Positions 13,331-27,418 of a stretch of DNA of 64,000 bases are shown piece after piece. How positions within the stretch are numbered: position 1 is the stretch's first letter; each line of letters starts with the position of its first letter. The stretch lies in contig NC_083565.1 in assembly GCF_019925205.1 (NCBI RefSeq), positions 4,445,001-4,509,000 of the forward strand, in the 5' to 3' direction. The DNA comes from Metopolophium dirhodum (Eukaryota > Arthropoda > Insecta > Hemiptera > Aphididae). Under the pieces are notes generated by a model, which had not been told where the DNA came from, did not search any database, and saw only the letters and a program-made list of their open reading frames with translations. A program made the position numbers and the translations under genes.

Positions 13331-16035
13331 ATTATTATTATTATTATTATATAAGTGCGTGTGCGTATGTGCGTGTTTGTGTGTGTGTGTCGTACAAATA
13401 CGAATATGCAAATCGAATATATAAACGAAACCCCCATGGGAATCGGACCATTTATTTCAATATGCGCCGCGATACGTATCAAAAGGTAGGTCAATTCGGG
13501 CATTGTCCAATATAATATATATATATATATATATACAGCCACTTTTTCCCTCTTTTATTTTCCGATCAAAATGTACGTTACGAATTATTTTTTTTCATCG
13601 TTCACCTCGTCCGTGCGTGGAACGGAAAATATAACGGCCGAAAAATTGTACTCTATATAATATTATTATTATATAATATAAAGAAGGTATAATGTACCTA
13701 TATTATATATTATTGTGCCGCAACGCGATAATATATAAACGACATACGCTTTTCCCGACGCTCCTCATAATTTCTGTCGCGGACGACGACGACGGACATC
13801 ATTATAATATTATTATTGTAGCCGGCAGGTATATAGAATATAATAATACAATATATATTATTATTTTTCTTACGCGATCGCTGCAGCAGCAGTAGATACG
13901 CACAGTCTTGTTTCCAGACCGTCGCCACCGCAGTGCATAGCAGAATAGCTGATCGACGGCATTAAAATCGAATTTAAAACGAATTACCATTTCTATGATT
14001 CGTTTGGGAAAAAGAATTTACGACCGTTGCTATATACCGCCGCAGCAGTCGCATACCTATATATACCAACTGTATACTATGTGTCTCTGTCTATATTATA
14101 GCAAATGCAACACGCATAATATTATTATATATTATTTACACGAGCACGCTGCAAACGAATTTGTACCTATATTATACTTATAATTTATATATACATTGTT
14201 CGCCGGATGTCTTGCCGCAGCGCCATTATACACGTCATATTTTGCAAACTATCCACAGGACCATCCCATGAGAACGTTTTCGTTCTCATTGCCATAATAT
14301 ATTATATTATAATAATATGTACACGAGTATATACGCGCACACGGTTATTTTTTTCCATGAGATCCACAAATACCACACGTGCAATTGATGCTGTGTACAA
14401 TGAACATATATATATTCTATAAAAACATAGGTGTACGCGTCCGTTTTTTTTTTCTCTTCAAATATTTACTTTAAAAACAATGTTTATATTTATATACCTA
14501 TACCCACTGAGACCGTCACTCGTTGTGTGTGTATATTATATTGTAAACCGACTATAATACTTGTTGCGAAATATTACCGAGGAAGATATTTTTACATAAT
14601 AATATATTCATACCATAATTAAAATCAAATCATATAATGTTGCGTATTATTGTAAAGTGACAATAATCATTAGTTGTATAGTACCTACCTATATCGATTG
14701 ACTACAATTTATAGGCGTAATATTATTATATAATATAATATTTATTATATGAATATAGGTACGTTTTATGACGAAGTGTATATTATGCTGCCACTGCAGA
14801 AAATAAAATATATTTAAAAAAAAATGTACGTGGTAGGTATGATGACAATATTACAGCATGGGAAAAGATTATATGGATAATAGCTTGTTGGTGTTAATGT
14901 TCGTATTCTACCTAGGACCTAGGTATTACATAGTATATAATTTAAGAAAAATGATTTAAGATATTTAAACGTGTTATGTTATATATATGCTTATAAATAA
15001 GCGACGATTATAAATGGATTTAATGAGAGTAATTAAAAATGTACAAACTTATAAACACTGCACACTGGACGAAATAGAGGGGATAGTGAAAACAATTTAT
15101 TAATATATATAATGACACCAATTACACAGTGTTTTACTCTAAGGTTACAAAATTAATTAAACCCAAATAAACGTCATCTCTGACACATCAAAACGACTCA
15201 AAAACATTATTGATTCAAATTTCGTCGGAGTTGTAGATAATTATAGGTAAACATAATATTAGACTTAAACGTCGAAACACGAATTATTGTTCAAAAAGTT
15301 TATAGGAAAAAAATTACTAGAAAAACTTATTTTTCCACATTTTAAATTTAATATTTATTAACTATCGTGCGGATTTGTTACCATTTAATTAATACCGTGT
15401 TATAATTAATATTTATCTATTAAATATATTCGTACCTATATAAATCGAACGATATATCCTTTATACATTGAATATACATACGGAATAATGCCAATACGTA
15501 CCTATATTATTAAAAATAATAAATATTAGGTATATTACACTCAACACTTGGCAAAATGTTTTTTTTTCTAAAATAATTTCATCGGAATAAAGTAGACAAT
15601 ATAAATAATATTATATTAACAACGAGCATAATGCTAAATACCATAATCTATAGAACGTTAACGCGTACATTAGCCATTGTATTTTTAGTAGGTACTTATT
15701 AACTAATTTTAAATGAGGGTGCGTTCATTTACAAAACTGCCCGTGTGCAGGAAAACTAATCATCAATTAAGTATATGGTAATCACCATGATAATCTAACG
15801 ATGATGTTGATGATGTCTTCTCAAAGGTGCACGAGAAATTGAAGAATATAATATGGATAATTGATATCAATATAATATAATGTCTATTATTTACAATAGG
15901 TAGGTACGCCTTAGTTCTTGAAAATATAATACTATCATAAAATATGTTCTCCGACATTTTTAAATCGAACTATTAACACATAATTATTCGTCGGCATGTG
16001 GAATGGTAAATCCCTGAACCACTGCACCCATATTA

Positions 16036-16600
16036 TACTAATTGAACCCCTAATACCTGAACGGGAAAAAAAATAATAAACTTACTAATTGAGTCCCGGG
16101 CATAAAGGAAAAATATATACGAATTGAGACCGTGATTGGGAAACGAAAAATATACAAATTGAATACGAATATTGTTTTGAGTAAAATATAAAATAAACCA
16201 TAACATCATATAAATACGTATATTATGGAAACGACTACACGTCATATAATTTAACATTTTTAATGACTTTAATAACACGATTTGAAAATATCTATTATTT
16301 ACATCTATTATCTATAGATTATTGTATCTATTATAAAATACTTCAAAAATAACATTACCTGTGTCCTTATTCTATGTTACGGACTGTCCTAACTCAAATC
16401 TCTGTTAAAAATTGAAAGGAAGATTCAAAAAAAAAAAAAACAATTTGACGGGACTGAGTTAATATTAAAACATAGACTCAATTATTATTACATTTAAAAT
16501 TTCTTTTTTCGGGACTCAATTAGTTTATATAGTGTTTATACCTTGAACAAACTGGGACTCAATTATCGTTATAAAAGGTTTTATATTGAGGCTCGCAATA
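16036..16600. repeat. Diverged repeat block with recurrent AATTGAGTCCC motif in both orientations
   Basis: On the left (16039-16175) AATTGA-type motifs recur about every 35-48 bases (AATTGAACCCC, AATTGAGTCCC, AATTGAGACCG, AATTGAATACG), each followed by an A-rich tract. On the right (16440-16590) the same motif appears inverted (GGGACTGAGTT, AGACTCAATT, GGGACTCAATTAG, GGGACTCAATTAT). This suggests a decayed foldback or minisatellite-bearing element of about 0.55 kb. No coding potential is seen. Confidence 0.45.
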
Positions 16601-19600
16601 TTCATGTGCACCTTACCTTTACAGAACTGTTATTGTTTATTGTTATTTTATTTTTTTAATTTTCAGTTTAAATAGGTACCAATAATTTCGATCCATATGC
16701 GATATCTTATAATACTGTGACGTCTTAACATAAAAATAACAATAAAGATATAGAAACAATTACTGTTAACGATTACATATTTAAAGACTTAAAGAGTATG
16801 TACTGCACATTAATATTATATATCCATATAGATAAATTGTATGTGTATGTACCTATATATTATCGTTTCCTAATATTCAGCAATTAACAATTTCAACTTT
16901 TCCAAGAATTCCCTCGAAATTAATTTACCTTGAAACCGGTAAAAAATGAATAATTATAATTTAAATAGAGTCATGATTTATGTAGGTACATATATATATA
17001 CGAAAAATAATACTGATCATTCCGAGATATTTTACCGGTGAATTTTAACACGCGTTAATTAGATTTGTTTTTCAAATTAATTATACCCCACGATGCTTGT
17101 TTTAAACGCATTGTAATTTGTTGTTAATAATCCGTAGTTATGCATCTTTAAATTATTTTAATTTCATAAATATTTTTTTAACACGTAGGTACATGATGAT
17201 GTGAACGTATACGATATGCTGTTGTATACAGTATATTTACTTAATATGCACAGTGTATATACATACAATATATTATATAGTTTTATATACAAATGATAGT
17301 TCTCCTATTTTTTTTTTTTTTTTTCATAATTATTAAAACCTTTAAAATCTTTTGAAACTTTTCGTTTGGAGATTTCAATACGATTGCTGCGAGAGTAAAA
17401 AGTTTTGTTGATGATAATTATAATATGCAATATGAATATTATGGCTTGCGCAGACTTTATACTATTATTATATATGGTGCAGCGTCGATGGGCTCTATGC
17501 GGCCTGCAACATTTATAAAATAAAAGCTATTTGCAGTGTTTGCGCTTATAATAATATAAAGAACCAATGCAAGCATAACTATACAACATATAGCTCAAGT
17601 CAGTAAATTCGATATACAGCCATACTGCAGCAGATACGTCTGGAGATTCGCTTTTCGTGATGTTTACACGTGCAGCCGAGTAATTACTATCGACTATATA
17701 TCGTATAATAATATAATATTATATCATTATAATTTTGACGGAGCCTATATAGAATATTATAAAAATGTTGACTTTCTTTAGTTGCACTACTATAGTGTAT
17801 TATTGGCACGGCCGTTAGCCGAACAAGATGGTGGGAGGGGGGGGGAGATGGAAGGGCTACACACACGAAGCTTATAATAATTATACTCCGATGAGTGAAA
17901 AACATAAAGTGGTGAAACATGTAAGACGGTCAAGGTATGTGAAACGCACAGAATAGACACATGCTCGCGTAATAAATTGGAGCTGCAGTATATATATATG
18001 TATACGAAATAGATATAATTACGCCAATTATAATATTACAATACAATATAATATCGTCGCAGTTGACTATATACCTATGTATAAGCCTACGCATAAGTAT
18101 GTCTCCGCCCGCAGAGATCTGGAACGGAAAAATGTATCCTGCGGTAAATAAAAAAAAAATACCTATTCATAAATGATTATTCTCCATAACTACACATAGG
18201 TACTATATTATAATATATGAATACGAACGAGTACGCCCGTCGATGTCCGCGGCTGCGATGATGGGTATATAGCGTATAATATATAATAACAATATCAGCC
18301 GTTTGTATACATATTTATAATCGTGCGGGTCAAAAGGTATAATTATTTTGAAAAAAAAAAATTTTAAAAATATCTTAATGTAGTATTAATGCCGCGATGA
18401 CCTAAAAGTAAGCTTATTTGAATTATTGTCACTGTATTTAGTGTGCAGCGTTGGGCGGAAAACTCTTCCGAAAAAGCATTCACGCGGGTGATCCGATGGA
18501 CCGAAACGATGATCTGCCGGCGACGTCGTCTCCCGTTTATTCGATATATGCGCCAAACGCTAAACGATTGAACGAATTTAATATGATCGCAGCAGCCGGA
18601 TGCAAATGCTTACCACAGCAGGCACGGCGTCGACGAGATTCACATCATACATTATAATATGGACCGATGAGATGAACTTGAGTTGGCGGAAAACGATTTA
18701 GGTATGATCATTATAATATGCGTCATCACAGGTGCTGATCAATATTCATCGATCAAAATAACGAAAACGAAAAATTCAATCGTTGAAAATAAAAACAGAA
18801 TAAATTGTACGCGTGTGCTACCGTACTCTCCCCGACCTGATAACCAACACAATTTACCTAATAGATTCAAAACCGCTGCATATTGCTGCGTGTCCTTTTA
18901 TCTGTCGATATTGTATTACTCGATAATACTTTAAAAATTAAACGGTATCAAATACGTCATATATAGGTGGTACCGAGGGGGTTTAGAGTGTACCCTCTGA
19001 ACGTAAAAAAGGATTATTACCTTTTTACCAGAAATAGGAACTTAAATGATCTAAGTTTTATCTAACATTATTTATTTCGATTTGTAGTGCACAATTTATA
19101 GTCAATAAAAAGTTGTTCTTCGAATGATAATCTATAATAGTTGATATCAGTTTCAGTCATTATCTAACATGAATTGCAGATACTATACAGCCATATTACC
19201 AATATTACCACTATCTGCAGAGCTATATATATACTATATAGGTATTAGGTATACAAATATTGATGTTCATCAGTTATTTTTAAACTTTTAAAAGATGGTC
19301 CATGTCCTATGAGTTACCATGTTATATTAAAAGTTATAATTATTACAAGTTTAAAGTTTTGAAAATGCATGACTTTTTATTACGTTTTCTTATAGACATA
19401 TTTTGCTTTTCTTTCGTCTGATAATGCGGATCGGGAATATAGGGAATCTTTTAAAAACGTTTGCACCTCCTGCAGGACCAGAGGACTATAGTATATTATA
19501 TTGCACCACCGTAAATCTATCTTTTAAATCTATCTTCACCTATTCCACATCGCCGTTCGTGAGTACCTACCTACCTACGTTACCTGAACGCATTACACAA

Positions 19601-19679
19601 TACGACGCGATAATTCGGACTTATCGCGTCCGCCGACGGTATAATATAAAATATATAATATATATTATATTATTATAAT
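16601..19679. other. Non-coding region
   Basis: Mostly AT-rich. A short frame at 18451-18657 follows an acceptor-like AG at 18447-18448 and has less repetitive composition than its surroundings, but no domain is recognisable. A second frame at 18733-18934 also follows an acceptor-like AG. Neither can be tied to a gene. Confidence 0.4.
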
Positions 19680-20458
19680 ATTATATAGACGTGCCGAGTG
19701 TGTGATGCGCGCGCGCGTTTCTTTTCGAAATCGATATCGGACGGTGGCGGTGGCACACAAACACGCCGAGCGCGACATCCGCAGCGAGGTAAAAAAAGTT
19801 TTAAAAAATAATAATAATAATAAATAAAACGACGGGTCGACGGTGGCGAGAGGAGAGAAAACACAACACACAACCGACTGTACGACGGTCTCCCCCCCCC
19901 CCCCCCCGTCCCACCATCACGACCATCGTAGCCGCTCAACCCTCCCCGCCGCATCGCTGAGGATGATCGTAGGGGCGGGCGGGTATGGATGAACGGGTGG
20001 TCTGAGTGGGTGGTGGGGAACCTGGGTACGCGCGCGCCGAGCGGCGCGGCGGTCACGTAACCGACGCAAATCAATCGAGAGATCGGCGCGGAGATTGGCG
20101 CGGAGGGGAGGACTCGGCGAGCTGTGCGCGCGTCCGGATTGGTCGGCTGCGTCTCTGTACCCGGTGCCCCGCGTGCAACCTGTCCCGCGACGCGACGGCC
20201 GCCGCCGCCGCAGTGCTGCTGCTGTGTCCGTCGACCGCAGTGGAGTTTGCTCCGAACGGACCGTGACCATCGCGCCTGCGTCCACACGTACCACATACGC
20301 ACACGCGCACCAGTTGTCTCGCGCGCAGAAGATATCCGTCACCTCTTCGACGACGACACACGTTCGCCACGTACGATCGACGACGGGCCCGCTCGCATCC
20401 GCCGTCGCCCATGAAGATACGTGACGCCACCCGAGAGATCCACCACCTCGCACCACAG
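19680..20458 (+). promoter_or_regulatory. CpG-rich candidate promoter and 5' non-coding exon of the peb-like gene
   Basis: This is the most GC- and CpG-dense block of the window. It ends at CACCACAG|GTAAAAAC, a good donor (GT at 20459-20460), in the same orientation as the zinc-finger gene. It includes a C16 run at 19892-19907 and long overlapping frames on both strands, which are expected by chance at this GC content. Read in the frame that would join the main ORF, the exon meets a TGA at 20412 and has no later ATG. It would therefore be 5' UTR, with translation starting at 37898. Other 5' exons inside the 17 kb intron are possible. The link to the gene is inference; a full-length cDNA would settle it. 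Confidence 0.5.
20411..20458 (+). promoter_or_regulatory. Putative upstream ORF (first 16 codons)
   Basis: An ATG at 20411 gives 16 codons ending in phase 0 at the donor. If spliced to 37891, the next codons are GTC TGA, so the uORF would encode 17 residues and terminate at 37894-37896. That is one base before the main ATG at 37898. Such a uORF could lower initiation or force reinitiation at the zinc-finger protein's start. It depends entirely on this exon pairing being real. Confidence 0.3.
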
Positions 20459-23031
20459 GTAAAAACAAAAACATAATAATTTATAAATGGGTAATTAATT
20501 AAATCGTCGGGGACGGGTCGTCAAAATCATTCGATACTTTTATAAATATTTTTCGGTGCCAATATCGTTATCGTTTTCCACGAGGGGCTCTACAGACGTC
20601 GTCGGATCGTGATTCAATGATTAATATTATTTACTATGGTATTTAGGATCGGAGGCAGGCAGGTAGCATGTGTACCTGGAAGAGCCCGAGCTCGAGTGCG
20701 TTTAAAAATATACATATTTCCTAATTCCCGTCACCCGATATTGAGTTATTACGGTCGGCGTCGATAATAATATTATTCTCTGATTCGATCAGACTATTTT
20801 CGTACTCTCTTTCGGTTAGAGATGTAAATATTATCTCTCCGGTGTGTTTACGACGTGCACACGTCCTTATCGGCGGTGTACCCGTGTTCGATTAAATGCG
20901 AATCTGTAATCTGCAGCCGCAACCGACCGAATTTCTCTGGAAACCGCGAGTCGTACACGATCTGTCCAGTCGGCACCGGACGGTTTAGTGGAGACGTCTT
21001 GTAGCGATGCTAGACAATATTATTAGGCTCTTCGAGTACGACACGACCGACGACGCTATTTTATTTTGTTATCCGATGATAATAAGAATAACATATAATA
21101 TTATTTTTCTTAGCCGACTAAAATATTAAATTCTATACGGTCTAAGTAGTAATAATAATAATATTGCCAATACGTCGTCGTCGTCGACGCGATATTTGCT
21201 TTCAAAGCTATGTCACACCTGCTCTATCATAATATTGTGTTACACTAATCTACGAACGGCGGCGACGACCAGGCGGCATAGCGTCGGTTAATAATACCAA
21301 TATATACCTTGCGGCGCGGGTTATCTGCCTGCAGTACGTGAGATTTAAGTGCACATAATTGTATATATAATAATATTATGATATAACGCGTACACCCGAC
21401 CATTGCCTTAGCAGTATCTGTGTCTGTGTCGAGACAATTGCTCGCAGACTCGGGGTCTCTCGGTTGTGCCGCGGACGGTTAGATAGGACGTGGTGTGTGG
21501 AGGTAGGTAGGTAGGAAGGTAGTATTATAATATAGGTGTAGGTACCGTGCGTGTATTTCTTTTCCGGGGTCAGAGCGGTGAATTTGAATGACAATAAAAT
21601 TGTAATAAAATAATAATAATAATAAAAATATACGGGACGACCCCTTTTTTGGGGCCCGAGGGGGAGCGCGCGCGCGAGCCTGTCTCCGAAAACTGGATAG
21701 CGTGTGCTCGGTGATCCCGGCGCGAAAACCGGATATGCGCGCCATCCAGGGAGACGAGCGTACGCGACGTTGTTGCACTGGCTTGAAATCAGTCTAAAAT
21801 TTTACCATTTCCCCAGGAGCTTGTACGACGGCGGCGGTCTTGCGAGTTTTTCCGGGTTTTTCGGCTTCCCCGACGGTAAAATACGACTCGTCTTCCGTCT
21901 GACGATCGATATTGTCGTTATCGAATACTCCCCGCGTAAAAAGTAAATACCTCCAATGGCTGCGGGTGCTTTGGCAGTCTTCTCTGTACACATAAATCCA
22001 ATTACGCAGGTACCAATCCGATAACAGCGCGTGTGGGTAAAAAACATTTTAGTCGGGCTACAACATTATTACTATTATTATTGTTGTGGCGTATAGAATG
22101 GTTAAAACAACAATATATTAGCCGTGTGCGGGAGAGCAGAAATGATCATTGACGTTATCTAAGTTTCGATGTCGTTAGATGGGGGATATTATTATGCTTT
22201 GTTTTCTCCTCGGAGATCTAATAATGGGAATCATTATTATTAGTATCATCATCGATCCACCGCCGTCTAATAATACGGGCACGGAAAGTACGCGTCGTCG
22301 ACGAATCTCTCTGGGTGCGCCGCCACCGCCGCCGCCGCCGATCACATGTCTCTGCCGAGTAGCAGATAAAACGTCGATTAAAATATTAACGAATACCTCT
22401 ACGCGGCGCGGCGGAGGTGGGAGAGGAAGACTTATTTGTCACGTTAGATATTAGTATTATTTATACAGACGGATATTATACTACAGCAACTATATACAAT
22501 AATACGGTAATTGATATTATACTACAGACGAGCGAACACCGACGAGATAGAGACGACGCGCCACTTCAGCGCCGATCCGTCCCGTGTAGGCAGGCAAACG
22601 CGTGTGGGTATTTATCGGGAGCGCTGTCGTTTGTGTGACACAATATTTAAAAATAAAAACAAATAACGCATCGGAAGCGACCGACGGCAACAGTGTGGAA
22701 ATCGTGTGGTATACAGAGCGCGCGGAATCCGTTCGGCGGCGGTCCATCTCGCAGCGACCTATCTACTACAACAGTATAATAATAATATGATGAGACCACC
22801 GGTGGCGGATTTTTCGAGGACGTTCGCGGACTGGGTCCCTCGTAATTATTATTTTCCAAACATATCAAAAGCAGAGAACGGAAAACGATTCGATCCAATA
22901 ATAATTCTGGAATGATGTGGTTATCGGGTGCAGTGTGCATCGACTGTCGTGCTAATAAGTAATAATAATAAATTATATCTACATCCCAAACGCGTAGGTT
23001 ACTCGCATATTAACTATCTATAATGTAATAT

Positions 23032-23064
23032 CACGAGTAGGTATAGATTCTATACCTACTCGTG
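23032..23064. repeat. Perfect palindrome, 16 bp arms, 1 nt loop
   Basis: Left arm CACGAGTAGGTATAGA (23032-23047), one T, then its exact reverse complement (23049-23064). It could extrude as a cruciform or fold as an RNA hairpin if transcribed. Confidence 0.9.
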
Positions 23065-23875
23065 TATTAATTACCTTTTTTTTTTAATGTATTCCTGAAC
23101 AATTGTAGATATTTCAAATAACAGATATAATTTACTAGGAGAAACACTACAACCGAGTAGTGTTTATAAATATATTTTTATTCATGTTTAAATATGCATT
23201 TCGAAAAAATTTCTATTTAAATATGACTATTTCGGTCAGCTATCTTGTTAAGATCTCGATGTCGAAGTTTATAAATTATAGACTGGTAACACATGATTCG
23301 TTATAATTCAATTAAAATCAAGGTAGTTCAACTCAGAATATTTATCAAGACACGAAAATGTCGCCCTACCCCTTAATTATTTCATCGGGCCATCATCCTT
23401 AACCCGTTCAGATATCTAATCAGGCGTAAATTATTGTAATTTAGCGTGGTGATTTCTCGGCGGTGCTTTGAAAACTATTCGAAATACTTTTTATTGGCAG
23501 GTACTTCAATGTTGAAAATCAACCGAAAATTGGGTTTTTTTAACCGATACAATATTATACATCTATTGATTTTTTTCGTCTTTATTTTTTGTTCCACGTC
23601 TAATAATCGATTGCCTGCAACGGCGGCGGCGGGCGCCGGGAAACGAAATGTATGTATATAGGTACCGGCAAAAGGGCGCAGCTTTATTATTCTTTGTCGC
23701 GTTTTTTTTCTTTTTATTTATCTCCTAAACAAACGTCACGGTCGCAATATAGTATTAGCTAAAGATAACGAGAGCACACACACATACGTAAATACTGTGC
23801 GTGGCGTGTGCGTGTGTATATGTGTGTCTGAAGTTCCTAAAAGTGATCGCAGAAAATTATCCGCCTTATCTTTCG

Positions 23876-23905
23876 ATAATAATAATAATAATAATAATAA
23901 TAATA
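23876..23905. repeat. (ATA)10 microsatellite
   Basis: Perfect trinucleotide repeat of about 30 bases after TTTCG. Confidence 0.85.
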
Positions 23906-26900
23906 TGTCTTGAGAATACTTCGAATCTTCTCTACTCTAAAAACACAATAATTCGTCGTCGTCGTTAATCTTGTCTCTTCGGCGTTCGATATCGGTCGGT
24001 CGTCATGCGTTATTGTAACGCTGCCGCCGTGCACTTTCTGCTACGATATTGTTACCATGTTATTGTACAACGTTATTGCTCAAAACGGATATCTACCGGC
24101 TGTGCACAAGGTTAGTTCCAAAACTGTTTATACGGTTATTTGCACTACACCCAGACTAGGTTTTAAGAGGAGCCAGGGCCGCCCTGGGTGCCGTCATTTT
24201 TTAAAAACGCCATTACTCATTTTATTATTGTACAATTATTTTTAATACCTTAATAATAATATAATAATAATCACTTTAAAGACTACTTTCGGTTGGTTAT
24301 TAATTGTATATACATAATAATTTATTTCATTTTCATTGTAGTGCCCATAATTATTATAATACTTATTGTACAATATTGTCATGTTAATTATTAGTATAAC
24401 TTAAATTTTAGAAAACGTATTTTATTAGGCCTCTTTAATCCGTGCTTGAATCTATATTATGCTCCTCGACGATGTCGTATGATGTGTTGCACATCCATAT
24501 TATGTGTGTAACCGGGTTTTACCTGCGTCAGCGGATACGCGTTCGATTTATATTTTTCGTCGAGTCTTGTTTAACGTTTTTTTCACCATAATATATTATG
24601 CATTATGATGATATTGTTGTCCCGACGACGATGTTATAGTATTGTGTTCGTCCCAGTGTTTTGAAACAACGAAAGAATCGGCCGACACGAGATCGGGAAA
24701 AAACATTATTATTATTATTTAAAATTTGCTCGTCGCGTTCTTCTCGGCCGCAGTCGCTGTTGCCGTCGGATATTTTATTTACTAGTCTCTCACTCACGAA
24801 TACCGCTCGCCGGAAACGCTCTCGAACAAAAAAAAAAACCTAGTGACAAACCAACAAACAAACTCGGCAAATGAAAAAAAAATATTCCGTCCGCCGGGAC
24901 GCGTTTTTCTGCATAATAAATATTCAATATTGCATCATAATATTGTTGCCGTTATCACCGATATAAACCCACCACCACGACCGGTGGCGTCTGATAAGAA
25001 ATCGGGAAGAATTAAAAAACTCGTACATAGTAACGTTGTGCCTGTAACGTGGCGTTTAATCTGTATATCGAACGATGATGAAACACATTATACGACGAAA
25101 GAGGCTCTCCACGAGTCACAGAGATAAACGTCGATACGCATTTACGATGTGTCTCGAGTGATCCTTCGAGACCTCATAACAACAGTCTTGTTCTGCATAT
25201 CAAAATACATTACATTATTACACTCTCTCGTAAATATATATCATTATCATTATTTATTCGTTTCTTCTCTCCCTCTATCTTACACTCCGTGGCCCCTCGC
25301 GAGGCACGGCGTGCACCCTTTTCGCGCCGTGATCCGCGGGGCGCATTCGATAATCCCTAATTTCCATATTCCTTTTCATTTCAATTTTATTACATCGTTT
25401 GTCAAAGGTCATCGAGGCAACGTGAAAAAACTGGTCATCCCGCTTTCCGAGTGCGTCCTTTTTTTGTTTAACTCGCGTACCTATAATATAGACGCGGAAG
25501 CTATACACTTACCTTACACTTACCTATATGACTATACTCTTAACCCTTTGGCGCAAAACCGTTACAGCGCGCACCTTGTAGTCGTTACGCGCGGCGATGC
25601 CCCCCCGCCCCAAAACGACCCGTTTGTGGATCGCAGTGCCCGTAAATCGTCGGAAACATTTCCGGCGTTGAAAAAAAAAACAACAAACAAACAACCAAAC
25701 AAAAACGAAACGAGAAATCGTCCGACCGAAATGCATATTATCCCGAGATCGCCGCGGCGACATATATATAGACATCCAATAATATTGTTAACCGCATATA
25801 TATACGACGACCGAGCATAGCTAACCACCAAAATATATATTTTAGACCTACGTGTGATGTTTCGAACTGTCCAGGTCGTCCCGCCGTTTTCTCAGATCCG
25901 ATCGTATTATTTTCGCTTCCGACCATGCGACTTCCTATATGCATATGAAATATGAAAAAAAATCGACAATACGTCAAGCCCCGTCCGGTCTCGATCGCCA
26001 CCACCCGTCCCACCGGGGTGACCCTCGGAAAACGGACGCGCCGCGCATGAGGATATATACGTGTAGGCAGGCACACTTGTGAGGATGCGCGTATCCGGCA
26101 AAGAGGAAACGGCGAGAAAACCGTACAAGTGCTCCGTTTTTACATATACACACGAGCACCACGGTAGTTGTTATTACATTCTATATATAGGTTTACACCG
26201 TGTGATTATCGTACACTCGGGTGACGTCGTCGGTGTAATGCACATAGGTGTGTGCAACGGACGTAATAATGGTATATACATGTAGGTAGGCAGGTATAGG
26301 TTAGGTACCTATACCATGTATAACGCGCGTGGACCAAGTCTCTCTCCGTCGACGCATCGTTGCACTTATGTATATAATATATATATATATGTGTGTGTGA
26401 GTGCAGGGAGCTCGGGAAGAATATTATATTAAAGAAGACGCGCTCACACACACATACACACAGGATGTGGTCCGGTCCGACGTTTATTTTTTTTTCATTC
26501 TTTTCCTGTAGTCGTCCTCCGCCTCCTTCTCCTCTTCCGCTCGCCGCCGCCGCCGCCGTCCCCCTTTCATCCGCGGACAGATAAAACCCCACCCCGCCGC
26601 CGCCACCTCACTCGCCGCTCTGCTCCGCTGCTGCCGCCGCCGCCGTCGTACCCGGTCCAGAAGCCGAAAACCGGATACTTTTCATTACGAACACGTATAT
26701 AGACAATGGAACGAAGACCCCATCTCGCCGATACGCGTTTGTCGTTCTGATGACTCCTCTCTTCCCTCTTTTGTCTTAAATAACGCGCGAGAGAGACCCG
26801 ACGCAAATATAATATATAATATAAATAAACGAAACAATATAATGTATAATGATTTTTTTTTTCGGTTATACCTATGCTATATGCGCGTGTGACGACGACG

Positions 26901-27376
26901 ACAAATAATAATATACACGTCCGTTAAAAATAACGCGACCGACTACCGCCTAGAGAAGAATAAAACAATATTCGTATAGCATATAAAATAATATTACCTA
27001 GGTGAATATTATCTGTGTGCGTGTGTGAGTGCGTGCATAATTTTCCCAACGGGTGCGCGGGAATACTCTTAGGATGCCGGCGAATTATATATTATGGTAA
27101 CCTTTTATTAAATTTTCAAGCTACCTATTTGACTGAGCGTACATTTTTTTGGATTGTTATTTATAAAAAAAAAAAACTCTAAAATTCACGATCAAAATAT
27201 TTGTTTAACCTATACATATGAAGTGCTATAATATAAAATATATTTGGCGAACATTTCAAGCAGGTTGATAGGTATATCAGATGCTATTTGTTTTTGAATG
27301 AAAACAAAATAACAAAATCAATTTTCTTGAAAACTGGTTGCGCGTGAAAATGTTCGTTTTTCCCGATCATTTAGAG

Positions 27377-27418
27377 AAGTACTGGGAATTTTTCACTTTC
27401 GATTATCTCCTCAAAGTC
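27377..27418 (+). repeat. Dispersed repeat copy, AAGTACTGGGAATTTTTCA family
   Basis: It contains AAGTACTGGGAATTTTTCAC followed by TTTCGATTATCTCCTC. Related segments lie at 46308-46342 and 49965-50150. In each, the phrase is followed by a pyrimidine-richer CTCC/CTTCC block, which marks a dispersed family. The copy here is short or strongly decayed. Confidence 0.6.

Larger units (their letters stand above)
11199..16035. other. Non-coding region with microsatellites
   Basis: No plus-strand gene is supportable. A CpG-rich island at 12900-13320 may mark a promoter (see the minus-strand donor at 13205). Around it are TA, TAA and GT repeats. Open frames up to about 90 codons at 13.05-13.54 kb are overlapping products of GC-rich or repeat DNA and have no recognisable domain. 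Confidence 0.5.

Noticed and set aside
19673..20474. Long minus-strand frames (209 and 185 codons) and overlapping plus-strand frames
   Set aside because: They overlap on both strands in CpG-dense DNA where stop codons are rare, and their translations are Arg/Pro/Ser-rich with no domain. The region is better explained as a 5' exon and promoter.
25149..25820. 223-codon plus-strand frame in the large intron
   Set aside because: It starts with GTG, not ATG, shows no domain, and contains low-complexity Lys/Asn/Thr stretches. There is no acceptor or donor that clearly frames it.
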